A stretch of 64,000 bases of DNA from Aeromonas sp. FDAARGOS 1405 (lineage in GTDB: Bacteria; Pseudomonadota; Gammaproteobacteria; Enterobacterales; Aeromonadaceae). The position numbers were made by a program, and so were the translations under genes. Positions 36,864 through 45,774 of the stretch are shown piece by piece. The stretch spans positions 3,791,001-3,855,000 of the forward strand of contig NZ_CP077311.1 in NCBI RefSeq assembly GCF_019048265.1, in the 5' to 3' direction. The first letter of the stretch is position 1; every line of letters begins with the position of its first letter. Below the pieces are notes generated by a model. The model saw nothing but the letters and a program-made list of their open reading frames with translations. It was not told the DNA's origin and searched no databases.

Positions 36864-36888
36864 AAGGGGCATCCGATGCCCCTTTTTT
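36864..36888 (+). terminator. Terminator after ychJ
   Basis: AAGGGGCAT/ATGCCCCTT with CCG loop and a T6 run. Confidence 0.9.
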
Positions 36889-36933
36889 GTGCCTGTTATT
36901 CGCCAGCTGCCCATAAACCGATGCGATAACAAG

Positions 36934-36949
36934 CGTGACAAATGTCACA
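36934..36949 (+). promoter_or_regulatory. CRP (cAMP receptor protein) site upstream of glpA
   Basis: CGTGA-N6-TCACA (CAAATG spacer), one base short of the TGTGA-N6-TCACA consensus, 121 bp before glpA. Confidence 0.75.
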
Positions 36950-36977
36950 CAATGCTCATTAACGCGCGGGAAAATGA

Positions 36978-36991
36978 GCGTTTACGAACGC
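36978..36991 (+). promoter_or_regulatory. Palindrome resembling a GlpR operator
   Basis: GCGTT-TACG-AACGC. GlpR operators in enterobacteria are imperfect palindromes with ATGTTCG/CGAACAT half sites; the AACG core fits only partly. Confidence 0.4.
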
Positions 36992-36995
36992 AAAT

Positions 36996-37009
36996 TTGGC
37001 CCATATCAA
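36996..37009 (+). promoter_or_regulatory. FNR-like site upstream of glpA
   Basis: TTGGC-CCAT-ATCAA; the right half is perfect, the left half matches 3 of 5 of TTGAT-N4-ATCAA. Anaerobic induction of glpABC by FNR is known in E. coli. Confidence 0.5.
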
Positions 37010-37069
37010 ACATTTCCACTCAGAAGTAGGCCACACTGGCCTCATCTGGAAGAGATGAGACGGGCAACA

Positions 37070-38743
37070 ATGAAAAGAATAACTACACAAGTCGTCATCA
37101 TAGGCGGCGGTGCCACAGGGGCCGGCATCATGCGCGATTGCGCACTGCGTGGCATCGACTGCATCCTGCTCGAGCGCGATGATATCGCCGCCGGCACCAC
37201 CGGCCGCAACCACGGCCTGCTCCACTCCGGTGCCCGCTACGCGGTGACGGATCAGGAGTCAGCTCGCGAATGCATCCAGGAAAACCGCATCCTCAAGCGG
37301 ATTGCCAGCCACTGTGTCGAAGACACCGGCGGCCTCTTCCTCACCCTGCCGGAAGATGACATCAATTTCCAAACCACCTTTATGGATGCCTGCGCCCTGG
37401 CCGGGATCGAAACCCGTCAGCTCGATCCCCGCGAAGCCTTGTGTATGGAGCCCAACGCCAACCCGGCAATGATCGGCGCCATCCACGTCCCGGATGGCAC
37501 GGTCGATCCATTCCGCCTCGCCGCGGCCAACGTGCTGGACGCCAAAGAGCACGGCGCGCGCATCTTTACCCACTGCAAGGTGCTGGGGCTGTTGCGCACG
37601 CAAGATCGGGTGCACGGGGTCAAGGCGATCAATACCCGCACCGGCGAAGCGTTCGAGGTGGAGTGTCAGGAGGTGATCAACGCCGCCGGCATCTGGGGCC
37701 AGCAAATTTGCGAATACGCCGATCTCGGCATCCGCATGTTCCCGGCCAAGGGCTCCCTGCTCATCATGGATTACCGCATCAACCAGCTAGTGCTCAACCG
37801 CGCCCGCAAACCGGCGGATGCGGACATTCTGGTACCCGGCGATACCATCTCCCTTATCGGCACCACCTCCAGCCGCATCGATTACAACAAGATTGACCAG
37901 CTCACCGTCGAGCCCGAAGAGGTGGAGGTGCTGCTGCGCGAGGGGATCAAGCTTGCCCCCATCATGGCGCGCACCCGTCTGCTGCGCGCCTACGCAGGCG
38001 TTCGCCCGCTGGTGGCGGTGGACGGTGACGACACCGGCCGCAACATCAGCCGCGGTATCGTGCTGCTCGATCACGCCGAGCGCGATGGCCTCAAGGGCTT
38101 CAACACCATCACCGGCGGCAAGCTGATGACCTACCGCCTGATGGCCGAATGGGCCACCGATCTGCTGGCCAAGAAGCTCGGCAACAGCAAGCCATGCCGC
38201 ACTGCCGAGCTCAATCTGCCCGGCTCGCGGGATCCGGAGAAGGTCTCCGCTCCGGGGCTCTCGGTGCCTGCCGAAGGGTCGGCCCAATACCGCCACGGCG
38301 AGCGGGTCATCGCCTTCTTCCGTGACAATCCGAAAGCCAACGCCCTTATCTGCGAGTGCGAAATGGTCACTGCAGGCGAAATCGAATACGCCCTGCGCGA
38401 GCTGGATGTGGACAACCTCATCGATCTGCGCCGCCGCACCCGCCTCGGCATGGGCCCCTGCCAAGGCGAGCTGTGCGCCTATCGCGCCGCTGGCCTGATG
38501 CAGGAGTATGGCAAGGCTGACGGTCGTCAGGCCTGCGTCATGCTGCGCCAGTTCCTGGAAGAGCGTTACAAGGGCACCCGCCCGGTGCTGTGGGGCGATG
38601 CCTTGCGCGAGGCCGAGTTTACCTACTGGATCTACGAAGGGCTGTTTGGCCTAGGGGAATGGACGACGCCACAGCTGGTTGCCGATACCCCATGCGGCCC
38701 AACCAGCGAGACCACTCACAAGGAGAGCCGTCATGAAGTTTGA
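37070..38743 (+). CDS. glpA: Anaerobic glycerol-3-phosphate dehydrogenase subunit A
   Basis: 557 residues. FAD-linked catalytic subunit that oxidises glycerol-3-phosphate to dihydroxyacetone phosphate during anaerobic growth. FAD-binding VVIIGGGATGAGIMRDCALRG; GTTGRNHGLLHSGARYAV; IMDYRINQ; and a C-terminal BFD-like cysteine region (CECEMVTAGE...GPCQGELC). A start 5 codons upstream (ATG 37055) is possible. The 3' end overlaps glpB by 11 nt. The upstream region carries CRP, GlpR-like and FNR-like sites. Confidence 0.96.
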   Translation: MKRITTQVVIIGGGATGAGIMRDCALRGIDCILLERDDIAAGTTGRNHGLLHSGARYAVTDQESARECIQENRILKRIASHCVEDTGGLFLTLPEDDINFQTTFMDACALAGIETRQLDPREALCMEPNANPAMIGAIHVPDGTVDPFRLAAANVLDAKEHGARIFTHCKVLGLLRTQDRVHGVKAINTRTGEAFEVECQEVINAAGIWGQQICEYADLGIRMFPAKGSLLIMDYRINQLVLNRARKPADADILVPGDTISLIGTTSSRIDYNKIDQLTVEPEEVEVLLREGIKLAPIMARTRLLRAYAGVRPLVAVDGDDTGRNISRGIVLLDHAERDGLKGFNTITGGKLMTYRLMAEWATDLLAKKLGNSKPCRTAELNLPGSRDPEKVSAPGLSVPAEGSAQYRHGERVIAFFRDNPKANALICECEMVTAGEIEYALRELDVDNLIDLRRRTRLGMGPCQGELCAYRAAGLMQEYGKADGRQACVMLRQFLEERYKGTRPVLWGDALREAEFTYWIYEGLFGLGEWTTPQLVADTPCGPTSETTHKESRHEV

Positions 38744-39998
38744 CAATATCGTTATCGGCGGTGGCATGGCGGGACTCTCGGCTGCCCTGCGGCTGGTGGA
38801 GGCGGGCCAGAAGACCCTGCTGATGGCCTCCGGCCAGAGTGCCCTGCACTTCTCCTCCGGCTCGGTCGATCTGCTCGAAAGCGAGGGGGATCCCCGCGCT
38901 GCGCTGCCTGCCTTTATGGCAGCCCATCCGGATCACCCCTACAGCAAGGTGGGGATGCAAAATATCGAAGCGAGTCTGGCCGATCTGCAGCGCCACTGCG
39001 CCGAGCAGGGATTGCCGCTGGTTCGCCACGACACCAATCACCAGCGCCTGACTCCCATCGGTACCCTCAAGCGCACCTGGCTCTCCCCCGATACCTGTGC
39101 CTGCGTCACAGATGCGCCGATCCCGGACGTGCTGCTGCTGGCCACCCTCGAGGGCTTTCGCGACTTTCATCCGGCACTGGCGGCCGCCAATCTGGCGACC
39201 CATCCGCGCTTTGCCCACTGCCGCATTCTGACCGGCGAAATCCGCCTGCCCCAGCTGGCCGAATTCAGCCGCAATCCCCACGAGTTTCGCTCTGCCGACA
39301 TCGCGCGTCTGTGTGACAAGCACCATCTGGTGGCCGATCTGGCCAGCGAGATCAGTCGCATGGTGCAGGAGAGCGGCGTACCCGGCTGCCGCCATATCGT
39401 GCTGCCCGCCTGCCTGTCTCTGGGGCTGGTAGGCCCGCGTCTGGCGGAGCTGGAGCAGCGTACCGGCTGCACCATCAAGGAGGTTGCCACCATGCCGCCA
39501 TCACTGATCGGGATGCGGATGCAGGAGGCGCTCAAGCGCCGCTTTATGGCCCTTGGCGGCACCTTCCTCACCAGCGAGCGGGTGCTGGGCGCTCGTTACA
39601 ACGGTGACCGGGTGGTCGGCGTACATACCCAGAATGGCGATGATCAGCTGTTCGAGGCAGACAACTTTGTGCTTGCCTCCGGCAGCTTCTTCAGCCGCGG
39701 GCTGGAGTCCCGTCTGCGTGGCATTCGCGAACCCATCTTCGATGCCGATGTGTTGAGTCTGGAGGAGCGCGATGCCTGGGCCGGTCGCCGCCTGTTCGAT
39801 CACCACCCCTTCATGGGCTTCGGGGTCAAGACCGACGACAAGCTCAGAGTGCTGCGTGGCGGCAAGCCGCTCACCAACCTCTATGGCGCGGGCAGTGTCT
39901 TGGCCCATTACGACCCAATTCGTGAAGGTTCCGGCTCCGGCGTTGCCGTTGCCACCGGCTGGCAGGCTGCCGGCCATATTCTGGGCGCGGCCCAATGA
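38733..39998 (+). CDS. glpB: Anaerobic glycerol-3-phosphate dehydrogenase subunit B
   Basis: 421 residues. FMN/FAD-binding subunit (NIVIGGGMAGLSAALRL at the N-terminus) that passes electrons from GlpA to the iron-sulfur subunit. The C-terminal LYGAGSVLAHYDPIREGSGSGVAVATGW is typical. AAGGAGAG lies 7 nt before the ATG, which overlaps the glpA 3' end. Confidence 0.95.
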   Translation: MKFDNIVIGGGMAGLSAALRLVEAGQKTLLMASGQSALHFSSGSVDLLESEGDPRAALPAFMAAHPDHPYSKVGMQNIEASLADLQRHCAEQGLPLVRHDTNHQRLTPIGTLKRTWLSPDTCACVTDAPIPDVLLLATLEGFRDFHPALAAANLATHPRFAHCRILTGEIRLPQLAEFSRNPHEFRSADIARLCDKHHLVADLASEISRMVQESGVPGCRHIVLPACLSLGLVGPRLAELEQRTGCTIKEVATMPPSLIGMRMQEALKRRFMALGGTFLTSERVLGARYNGDRVVGVHTQNGDDQLFEADNFVLASGSFFSRGLESRLRGIREPIFDADVLSLEERDAWAGRRLFDHHPFMGFGVKTDDKLRVLRGGKPLTNLYGAGSVLAHYDPIREGSGSGVAVATGWQAAGHILGAAQ

Positions 39999-40049
39999 TT
40001 ACTACGTCCCATATCCCGTGCCTTCACACCCTACGGGAGGAGAACTGAC

Positions 40050-41252
40050 ATGCTACTGGATCACGCCAACCAAACTTTCGATCAGTGCATCAAATGCACC
40101 GTCTGTACCGCCTACTGTCCGGTGGCCAAGGCCAACCCCGCCTACCCCGGCCCGAAACAGGCGGGTCCGGATGGGGAGCGGCTGCGGATCAAGAGCCCCG
40201 AGCTGTTCGATAGCGCCCTCAAGCACTGCACCAACTGCAAACGCTGCGAAGTAGCCTGCCCGAGCGGAGTGCGCATCGGCGACATCATCGCCAAGGCCAA
40301 GCACCAATACAGCGGCTTCAAACCGGGGATCCGCGAGTTCGTGCTCTCCCACACCGATCTGATGGGCAGCATGTCTACCCTGATGGCCCCGGTGGTCAAC
40401 TTCACCACCGGCCTCAAGCCGATGAAGTTGGTGCTGGACAAGGCGCTGGGGGTCTCATCCCACCGCGATCTGCCCAAATACTCCCAGGGCACCTTCCGCG
40501 GCTGGTACAAGAAGCAAAAAGAATCTCAGGCCCGCTTTGGGCGGCAGATCGCCTACTTCCACGGCTGCTACGTCAACTACAACCATCCTCAGCTTGGCAA
40601 GGAGCTGGTACAGGTGCTCAACGCCATGAACATCGGTGTGCAGTTGCTGGAGCGGGAGAAGTGCTGCGGCGTACCACTGATTGCCAACGGCTTCATGGAC
40701 AAGGCCAAGCAGCAGGCGGCCTTCAACATCAAGCAGATGGAGAACTCCCTGCAGGGCAACGAGATGCCGCTGCTGGCCACCTCCTCCACCTGCGGCTTTA
40801 CCCTGCGCGATGAATATCCCCACCTGCTGGAGCAGGACAACCACAAGGTGCGGGATCGCATCTCGCTGGTGACCCGCTTCCTGTGGAACGAGTTCTACAA
40901 GGGCAACAAACCGGCGATGAAGCCGCTCAATCTGCACATCGCCTACCACACCCCCTGCCACATGGAAAAAATGGGGGGCGTCATCTACACCCTCGAATTG
41001 CTGCGCGCCATTCCCGGGGTCAAGGTGACGGTACTGGAGTCCCAGTGCTGCGGTATCGCCGGCACCTACGGCTTCAAGTCGGAGAACTACCAGACCAGCC
41101 AGACCATCGGCGAGGGGCTGTTTGATCAGATCAACCGCCTCTCCCCCGATCTGGTGATCACCGATTGCGAGACCTGCAAATGGCAGATCGAGATGAGCAC
41201 CAGCTTCCGCTGCGAGCATCCCATTCATCTGCTGGCCCAGGCTCTGGCATAA
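40050..41252 (+). CDS. glpC: Anaerobic glycerol-3-phosphate dehydrogenase subunit C
   Basis: 400 residues. Iron-sulfur membrane-associated subunit that hands electrons to menaquinone. Two [4Fe-4S] motifs near the N-terminus (CIKCTVCTAYCPV, CTNCKRCEVACPS) and two CCG motifs (CCGVPLIANG, CCGIAGTYG) as in heterodisulfide-reductase-type subunits. 51 bp after glpB with a GGAGGAG ribosome site. Last gene before a terminator. Confidence 0.96.
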   Translation: MLLDHANQTFDQCIKCTVCTAYCPVAKANPAYPGPKQAGPDGERLRIKSPELFDSALKHCTNCKRCEVACPSGVRIGDIIAKAKHQYSGFKPGIREFVLSHTDLMGSMSTLMAPVVNFTTGLKPMKLVLDKALGVSSHRDLPKYSQGTFRGWYKKQKESQARFGRQIAYFHGCYVNYNHPQLGKELVQVLNAMNIGVQLLEREKCCGVPLIANGFMDKAKQQAAFNIKQMENSLQGNEMPLLATSSTCGFTLRDEYPHLLEQDNHKVRDRISLVTRFLWNEFYKGNKPAMKPLNLHIAYHTPCHMEKMGGVIYTLELLRAIPGVKVTVLESQCCGIAGTYGFKSENYQTSQTIGEGLFDQINRLSPDLVITDCETCKWQIEMSTSFRCEHPIHLLAQALA

Positions 41253-41363
41253 GATGAGCGTGACCATATCCGCTGGTGTAAACCCCGAAGCCGGGGTATT
41301 CGTTGGTTCACCACCATGCCTTTGGGGCTGCAACCCAAACAGTATCTGATCACGATAAGACCT

Positions 41364-41392
41364 GAGAGGAGCCGGCATTGCCGGCTTCTCTC
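41364..41392 (+). terminator. Terminator of the glpABC operon
   Basis: GAGAGGAGCCGGC/GCCGGCTTCTCTC with one G-T pair and ATT loop. The following T run is weak. Confidence 0.7.
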
Positions 41393-41875
41393 ATTGATGT
41401 TGCCGACCATCTCGCCCATCGGCGGAACGCCCGGCCCGTACAGACTGTAACCGACAGCCCTCTCAAAAAAGAATATTTATTCATTTATTATTTTTATACC
41501 CATAAATAGATAATTGATATGACAGATAACCCTGCATGCCTTGCCAAATAACACAGGCATACCTCAGGTGTCGCTCCGTCCCGCCACAGAGACTCATTAC
41601 ACTTCCAATATTCTGACTTTCTTAATAATTTAACCGGGATCTCATTTCTGTCTGTTGGTGCTCTCGGTAATTGATCTAGCGCAAGCCCCCCTCTGATAAA
41701 TCATCATTCTTTTTACCCATTTGGTAATATCCAACTCGAGCAATCGCATAAAAACATGGGTTTTATTCACTAATAACAATGAAGCGGCCTGCCTGCTCCT
41801 GCTTGGCGGGGGCGAACCAATGCCCACATCCAGGATGGAACTGTCAGGTCTGGCAATGAGATCGATTAGGGAGTG
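41393..41875. promoter_or_regulatory. AT-rich control region upstream of nrfA
   Basis: 483 bp with no gene. Contains the FNR-like site (41671-41684), a TTACC/GGTAA dyad (41713-41727), TACCCAT heptamers typical of NarL/NarP sites (41496-41502 and within 41714-41720) and AT-rich tracts. TAATAT at 41725-41730 is a possible -10. A small hairpin ATAAAA/TTTTAT lies near 41750-41765. Confidence 0.55.
41671..41684 (+). promoter_or_regulatory. FNR-like site upstream of nrfA
   Basis: TTGAT-CTAG-CGCAA, with a perfect left half and 3 of 5 in the right. About 190 bp before nrfA. Confidence 0.6.
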
Positions 41876-43321
41876 ATGATCGTGAGTTCACGCAACAGAC
41901 AGATCAAGCTGGGCCTCGCCGCCCTGCTGCTGACTACCAGCCTTGGCACCAGCGGCTGGGCACAGGCAGCCGATGACACGCAACCCAAAGGCAAGATCGA
42001 GGCGCGCAGCGAGCTGTTCGCCAAGGATCACGCCGATCAGTTCACCAGCTGGAAAGGTACCAGCGAGAGCAAGGAGCGAACCGACGCCCTGGCGGAAGAT
42101 CCGCAGATGGTGGTGCTCTGGGCCGGCTACCCCTTTTCCAAGGATTACAACAAGCCGCGCGGTCACTTCTATGCGCTGACCGATGTGCGCGAAACCCTGC
42201 GAACCGGCGCCCCGAAGACCGCCGAAGATGGCCCCCTACCCATGGCCTGCTGGAGCTGCAAAGGCCCGGATGTGGCCCGCGTCATCGACGAGAAGGGTGA
42301 AGATGGCTACTTCAAAGGGATGTGGGCCAAGGGTGGGCCGGAAGTAGTCAACACCATCGGCTGCGCCGACTGCCACGACACCGCCTCGAAGGAGTTCAAG
42401 GAGGGTAAACCGGCCCTGCACCTCTCCCGTCCCTATGCCGATCGGGCCATGACCGCCATCGGCAAGCCGTTCAAGGAGCAGGGGCGCTTCGATCAGCAGT
42501 CCCAGGTGTGCGGCCAGTGCCACGTGGAGTATTACTTCAGCGGCCCCACCAAGGCGGTCAAATTCCCCTGGGACAAGGGCACCACTGTGGAGCAGATGGA
42601 GGCCTATTACGATGAAATCGGCTTTGCAGACTGGACTCATGCCCTCTCCAAAACCCCTATGCTCAAAGCCCAGCACCCCGAGTACGAAACTTGGCGTGCC
42701 GGCATTCACGGCCAGAACAACGTCGCCTGCGTCGATTGCCACATGCCCAAGGTGCAGAACGAGCAGGGCAAGGTCTACACGGATCACAAGGTGGGCAACC
42801 CCTTCGATCGCTTCGAGCAGACCTGCCGCAACTGCCACACCCAGAGCAAGAAGATACTGCAAGGGATTGTCAAACAGCGCAAAGAGGCGGTGATCGAGAC
42901 CAAGCTGAAGGTCGAGAAGCAGCTGGTACACGCCCACTTTGAAGCCAAGGCGGCCTGGGATGCCGGCGCCACCGAGGCAGAGATGAAGGATATTCTGCAG
43001 GACATCCGTCACGCCCAGTGGCGCTGGGACTACGCCATCGCATCCCACGGGGTGCAGATGCACGCCCCCGAAGTGGCCCTCAAGGTACTTGGCAGCGCGC
43101 TGGATAAAGCCGCTGACGCCCGCACCAAGCTGGCGCGCCTGTTGGCCAGCAAGGGGATCAGCCACGAAATCGCCATCCCCGACATCTCCAGCAAGGAGAA
43201 AGCGCAAGCGGCCCTTGGCATGGATATGAAGCAGTTCAACAGCGACAAGGCCCAATTCCTCAAGACCACGGTCCCCGCCTGGGATGCCGAGGCCAAAGCG
43301 GCCGGACGGCTGGCACAGTAA
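41876..43321 (+). CDS. nrfA: Cytochrome c552 nitrite reductase
   Basis: 481 residues. Periplasmic pentahaem enzyme that reduces nitrite to ammonium with six electrons. A Sec signal peptide ([20 protein letters not shown]) precedes the mature domain. Haem sites in order: CWSCK (Lys-ligated active-site haem), CADCH, CGQCH, CVDCH and CRNCH. Calcium- and active-site loops HDTASKEF and [15 protein letters not shown] are present. The exact start is uncertain: AGGGAG is spaced 2 nt from this ATG and 8 nt from a GTG at 41882. Confidence 0.97.
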   Translation: MIVSSRNRQIKLGLAALLLTTSLGTSGWAQAADDTQPKGKIEARSELFAKDHADQFTSWKGTSESKERTDALAEDPQMVVLWAGYPFSKDYNKPRGHFYALTDVRETLRTGAPKTAEDGPLPMACWSCKGPDVARVIDEKGEDGYFKGMWAKGGPEVVNTIGCADCHDTASKEFKEGKPALHLSRPYADRAMTAIGKPFKEQGRFDQQSQVCGQCHVEYYFSGPTKAVKFPWDKGTTVEQMEAYYDEIGFADWTHALSKTPMLKAQHPEYETWRAGIHGQNNVACVDCHMPKVQNEQGKVYTDHKVGNPFDRFEQTCRNCHTQSKKILQGIVKQRKEAVIETKLKVEKQLVHAHFEAKAAWDAGATEAEMKDILQDIRHAQWRWDYAIASHGVQMHAPEVALKVLGSALDKAADARTKLARLLASKGISHEIAIPDISSKEKAQAALGMDMKQFNSDKAQFLKTTVPAWDAEAKAAGRLAQ

Positions 43322-43372
43322 CGGCGCCTGCGGGCCCGGCCAGACCAGGCCCGCAGCGGATGGAGGCTTCCT

Positions 43373-43972
43373 ATGGGTGATTTAACGATGGATTTTTTAC
43401 GACTGATGCTGATGGCAGCCATGCTGTTCACCAGCCTGCAGGGTCAGGCGGCCGATCCGGTTGCAGCCCTTGTTCCAGCTACACATGAGGTGGAATTTTT
43501 ACGCAATCCCGACAAGGCCTGTACCGACTGTCACAAGGAGCAGAGCGAGGGGATGCACGGCAAGCATGGTCAGGCGACCAATCCCAACAACCTGGCGCCT
43601 GTCACCTGCACCAACTGCCACGGCCAGCCCTCCCCCCAGCACCGGGAAGGGGTCAAGGATGTGATGCGCTTTAGCGACAGCTTCAATAACAAGCAGAGCA
43701 CCCAGAGCTACCCCATCGCTGAGCAGAACGGAGTCTGCATGAGCTGCCACGAGCCCAAACCACTGCGCGAGGCGCTCTGGGCCCACGACGTGCACGCCAC
43801 CAAGCTCACCTGCACCAGCTGCCACCAGCTGCATCCGGTCAAGGAGCCCATGGTGGCGATCCCGGAAAAATCCCGCATCAAGCTCTGCGTCGACTGCCAC
43901 AGCAAGCAACATGAGGCCAGCAAGGCCCGGCAGGAGCAGTCCAAACCGGCTACCGGCAAGGAGGCATCATGA
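43373..43972 (+). CDS. nrfB: Pentahaem electron donor NrfB
   Basis: 199 residues. Periplasmic cytochrome that passes electrons from NrfCD to NrfA. Signal peptide [16 protein letters not shown], then five CxxCH motifs: CTDCH, CTNCH, CMSCH, CTSCH, CVDCH. GGAGG is 7 nt before the ATG. The end overlaps nrfC by 4 nt. Confidence 0.95.
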   Translation: MGDLTMDFLRLMLMAAMLFTSLQGQAADPVAALVPATHEVEFLRNPDKACTDCHKEQSEGMHGKHGQATNPNNLAPVTCTNCHGQPSPQHREGVKDVMRFSDSFNNKQSTQSYPIAEQNGVCMSCHEPKPLREALWAHDVHATKLTCTSCHQLHPVKEPMVAIPEKSRIKLCVDCHSKQHEASKARQEQSKPATGKEAS

Positions 43973-44649
43973 GCTGCTCTCGCCGTGACTTTATGGCGGG
44001 CATGGGCGCGGGGGCCCTTATCATGATGACGGGGCCGACTCGTTCCCTTGCTACCCCCCTCGCCCACAGCCAGACCATCGACGGGATCCGCTATGGCATG
44101 ATCCACGACGAGACGGCCTGCATCGGCTGCACCGCCTGCATGGACGCCTGCCGGGAGGTCAACAAGGTGCCGGAAGGGGTCTTGCGCCTCGAGATCATCC
44201 GCTCCGGCCCCATCGGCACCTTCCCCGATGCCGAGTACCACTTCTTTCGCAAGTCCTGCCAGCACTGTGACAACGCCCCCTGCGTGCACGTCTGCCCGAC
44301 CGGCGCCTCCCATATTCGCAAGGAGGATGGCATCGTCGATGTCGACGCGGATCTCTGCGTCGGCTGCATGTATTGCCTCGCCGCCTGCCCCTATCAGGTG
44401 CGCTTTATCAACCCGGTCACCCGAGTGGCGGACAAATGCGACTTTTGCCGCAAGACCAACCTGGCGGCGGGCAAGGAGCCGGCGTGCGTGGAATCCTGCC
44501 CCACCAAGGCGCTGGTGTTCGGCAATCTGGATGATCCGGACAGCCCCATCGCCCAACTGCTGGTGAAGGAGACCACCTATCGCTACAAGCAGGCGCTCGG
44601 CACCTCGCCCAAGATGTACCGCGTGCCCAAAGGGGAGATAAAGTCATGA
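43969..44649 (+). CDS. nrfC: Ferredoxin-like iron-sulfur subunit NrfC
   Basis: 226 residues. Tat signal (SRRDFMAG) followed by four 4Fe-4S cysteine groups: [35 protein letters not shown] and CDFC...CVESC. Forms the periplasmic electron-transfer partner of NrfD. Overlaps nrfB and nrfD by 4 nt each. Confidence 0.95.
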   Translation: MSCSRRDFMAGMGAGALIMMTGPTRSLATPLAHSQTIDGIRYGMIHDETACIGCTACMDACREVNKVPEGVLRLEIIRSGPIGTFPDAEYHFFRKSCQHCDNAPCVHVCPTGASHIRKEDGIVDVDADLCVGCMYCLAACPYQVRFINPVTRVADKCDFCRKTNLAAGKEPACVESCPTKALVFGNLDDPDSPIAQLLVKETTYRYKQALGTSPKMYRVPKGEIKS

Positions 44650-45602
44650 CGATGCAAGAGGCGTTTCACTTCCCTTCACTGGTGTGGGACTGGCCCATCG
44701 CCATCTATCTCTTTCTGCTCGGCATCTCCGCCGGGGCCACCACCCTTTCGGTGCTGCTGCGCCGCAAGGGGGCCGGCAGCGAGAGCGGCATCATCAAGGC
44801 GACCGCCATTCTGGCGCCAGCGAGCGTGATATTGGGGCTGCTGATCCTTATCTTCCATCTGGCCCGCCCCTGGACCTTCTGGAAGCTGATGTTCCACTAC
44901 CAGTTCGACTCCGTGATGTCCATGGGGGTCATGCTGTTTCAGCTCTATATGGCGGTGCTGTTCGTCTGGCTGGCGGTGGTGTTTCGCGCCGAGATTGAGA
45001 CCTTGCGTCGTCACCTGCTGCAAGAGAAGTTCGCTTTTGTGGATGGGCTGATTGGCTGGCTTGCCCGCATCGAGCGGCTGCTGGCCCCGCTGTTGTTGCT
45101 GCTCGCCGTGCTGCTGGGGGCCTACACCGGCTTTCTGCTCTCGGCGCTCAAGACTTATCCGCTTTTGAACAACCCTGTGTTGCCGGTGTTGTTTCTGGTC
45201 TCGGGCATCAGCTCCGGCATCGCCTCCACCATCTTGCTGGCGGTGACAATCTTCAAGGAGAACCATCACAGCCAGGGGGTGAGCTTTGTGCATCGTTTCG
45301 AGCGGCCGGTGCTGGCGGTGGAGGTGCTGCTGCTGGTCTGCTTCTTTACCGGCCTCTACTTCGGTGGCGGCCAGAAAGAGGCTGCCATGTGGGCGGCCAT
45401 CGGCAGCGGTTTCTGGGCTCAGGTGTTCTGGCTCGGGGTGGTGGGCATCGGCATGCTGCTGCCCCAGCTGCTGGCTCTGCTGACCCCGGCGCCCCTTCGG
45501 GTGCGAAACGGCCATCTGGTGCTGGTCTGCAGCCTGACCCTGGTGGGGATCCTGCTGCTCCGCTACTTCGTGCTCTATGCCGGTCAAATGACAGTCGTAT
45601 AA
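44646..45602 (+). CDS. nrfD: Membrane quinol dehydrogenase subunit NrfD
   Basis: 318 residues, eight to nine membrane segments, NrfD/PsrC family. Begins FPSLVWDWPIAIYLFLLGISAGATTLS, a conserved NrfD opening. It oxidises menaquinol and passes electrons to NrfC. A hairpin follows, separating nrfABCD from nrfE. Confidence 0.94.
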   Translation: MTMQEAFHFPSLVWDWPIAIYLFLLGISAGATTLSVLLRRKGAGSESGIIKATAILAPASVILGLLILIFHLARPWTFWKLMFHYQFDSVMSMGVMLFQLYMAVLFVWLAVVFRAEIETLRRHLLQEKFAFVDGLIGWLARIERLLAPLLLLLAVLLGAYTGFLLSALKTYPLLNNPVLPVLFLVSGISSGIASTILLAVTIFKENHHSQGVSFVHRFERPVLAVEVLLLVCFFTGLYFGGGQKEAAMWAAIGSGFWAQVFWLGVVGIGMLLPQLLALLTPAPLRVRNGHLVLVCSLTLVGILLLRYFVLYAGQMTVV

Positions 45603-45615
45603 CGGTATGATCACC

Positions 45616-45645
45616 AGCGCCAGCCACCCTCGGGTGACTGGCGCT
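45616..45645 (+). terminator. Hairpin between nrfD and nrfE
   Basis: AGCGCCAGcCACC/GGTGaCTGGCGCT with CTCG loop, one mismatch, followed by AGTTTGTTG. May end the nrfABCD transcript or attenuate read-through into nrfE. Confidence 0.65.
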
Positions 45646-45774
45646 AGTTTGTTGCTGGCCCAATGAATTTCTGGTGATGCCACACCCGTTGCTTGGCAAT
45701 ATTCCCCGCCAAAGCGAGACGACGCTACGTGTGTGCCATGACATGAATGACATCAAAGATTGACTGGAGGTTGT

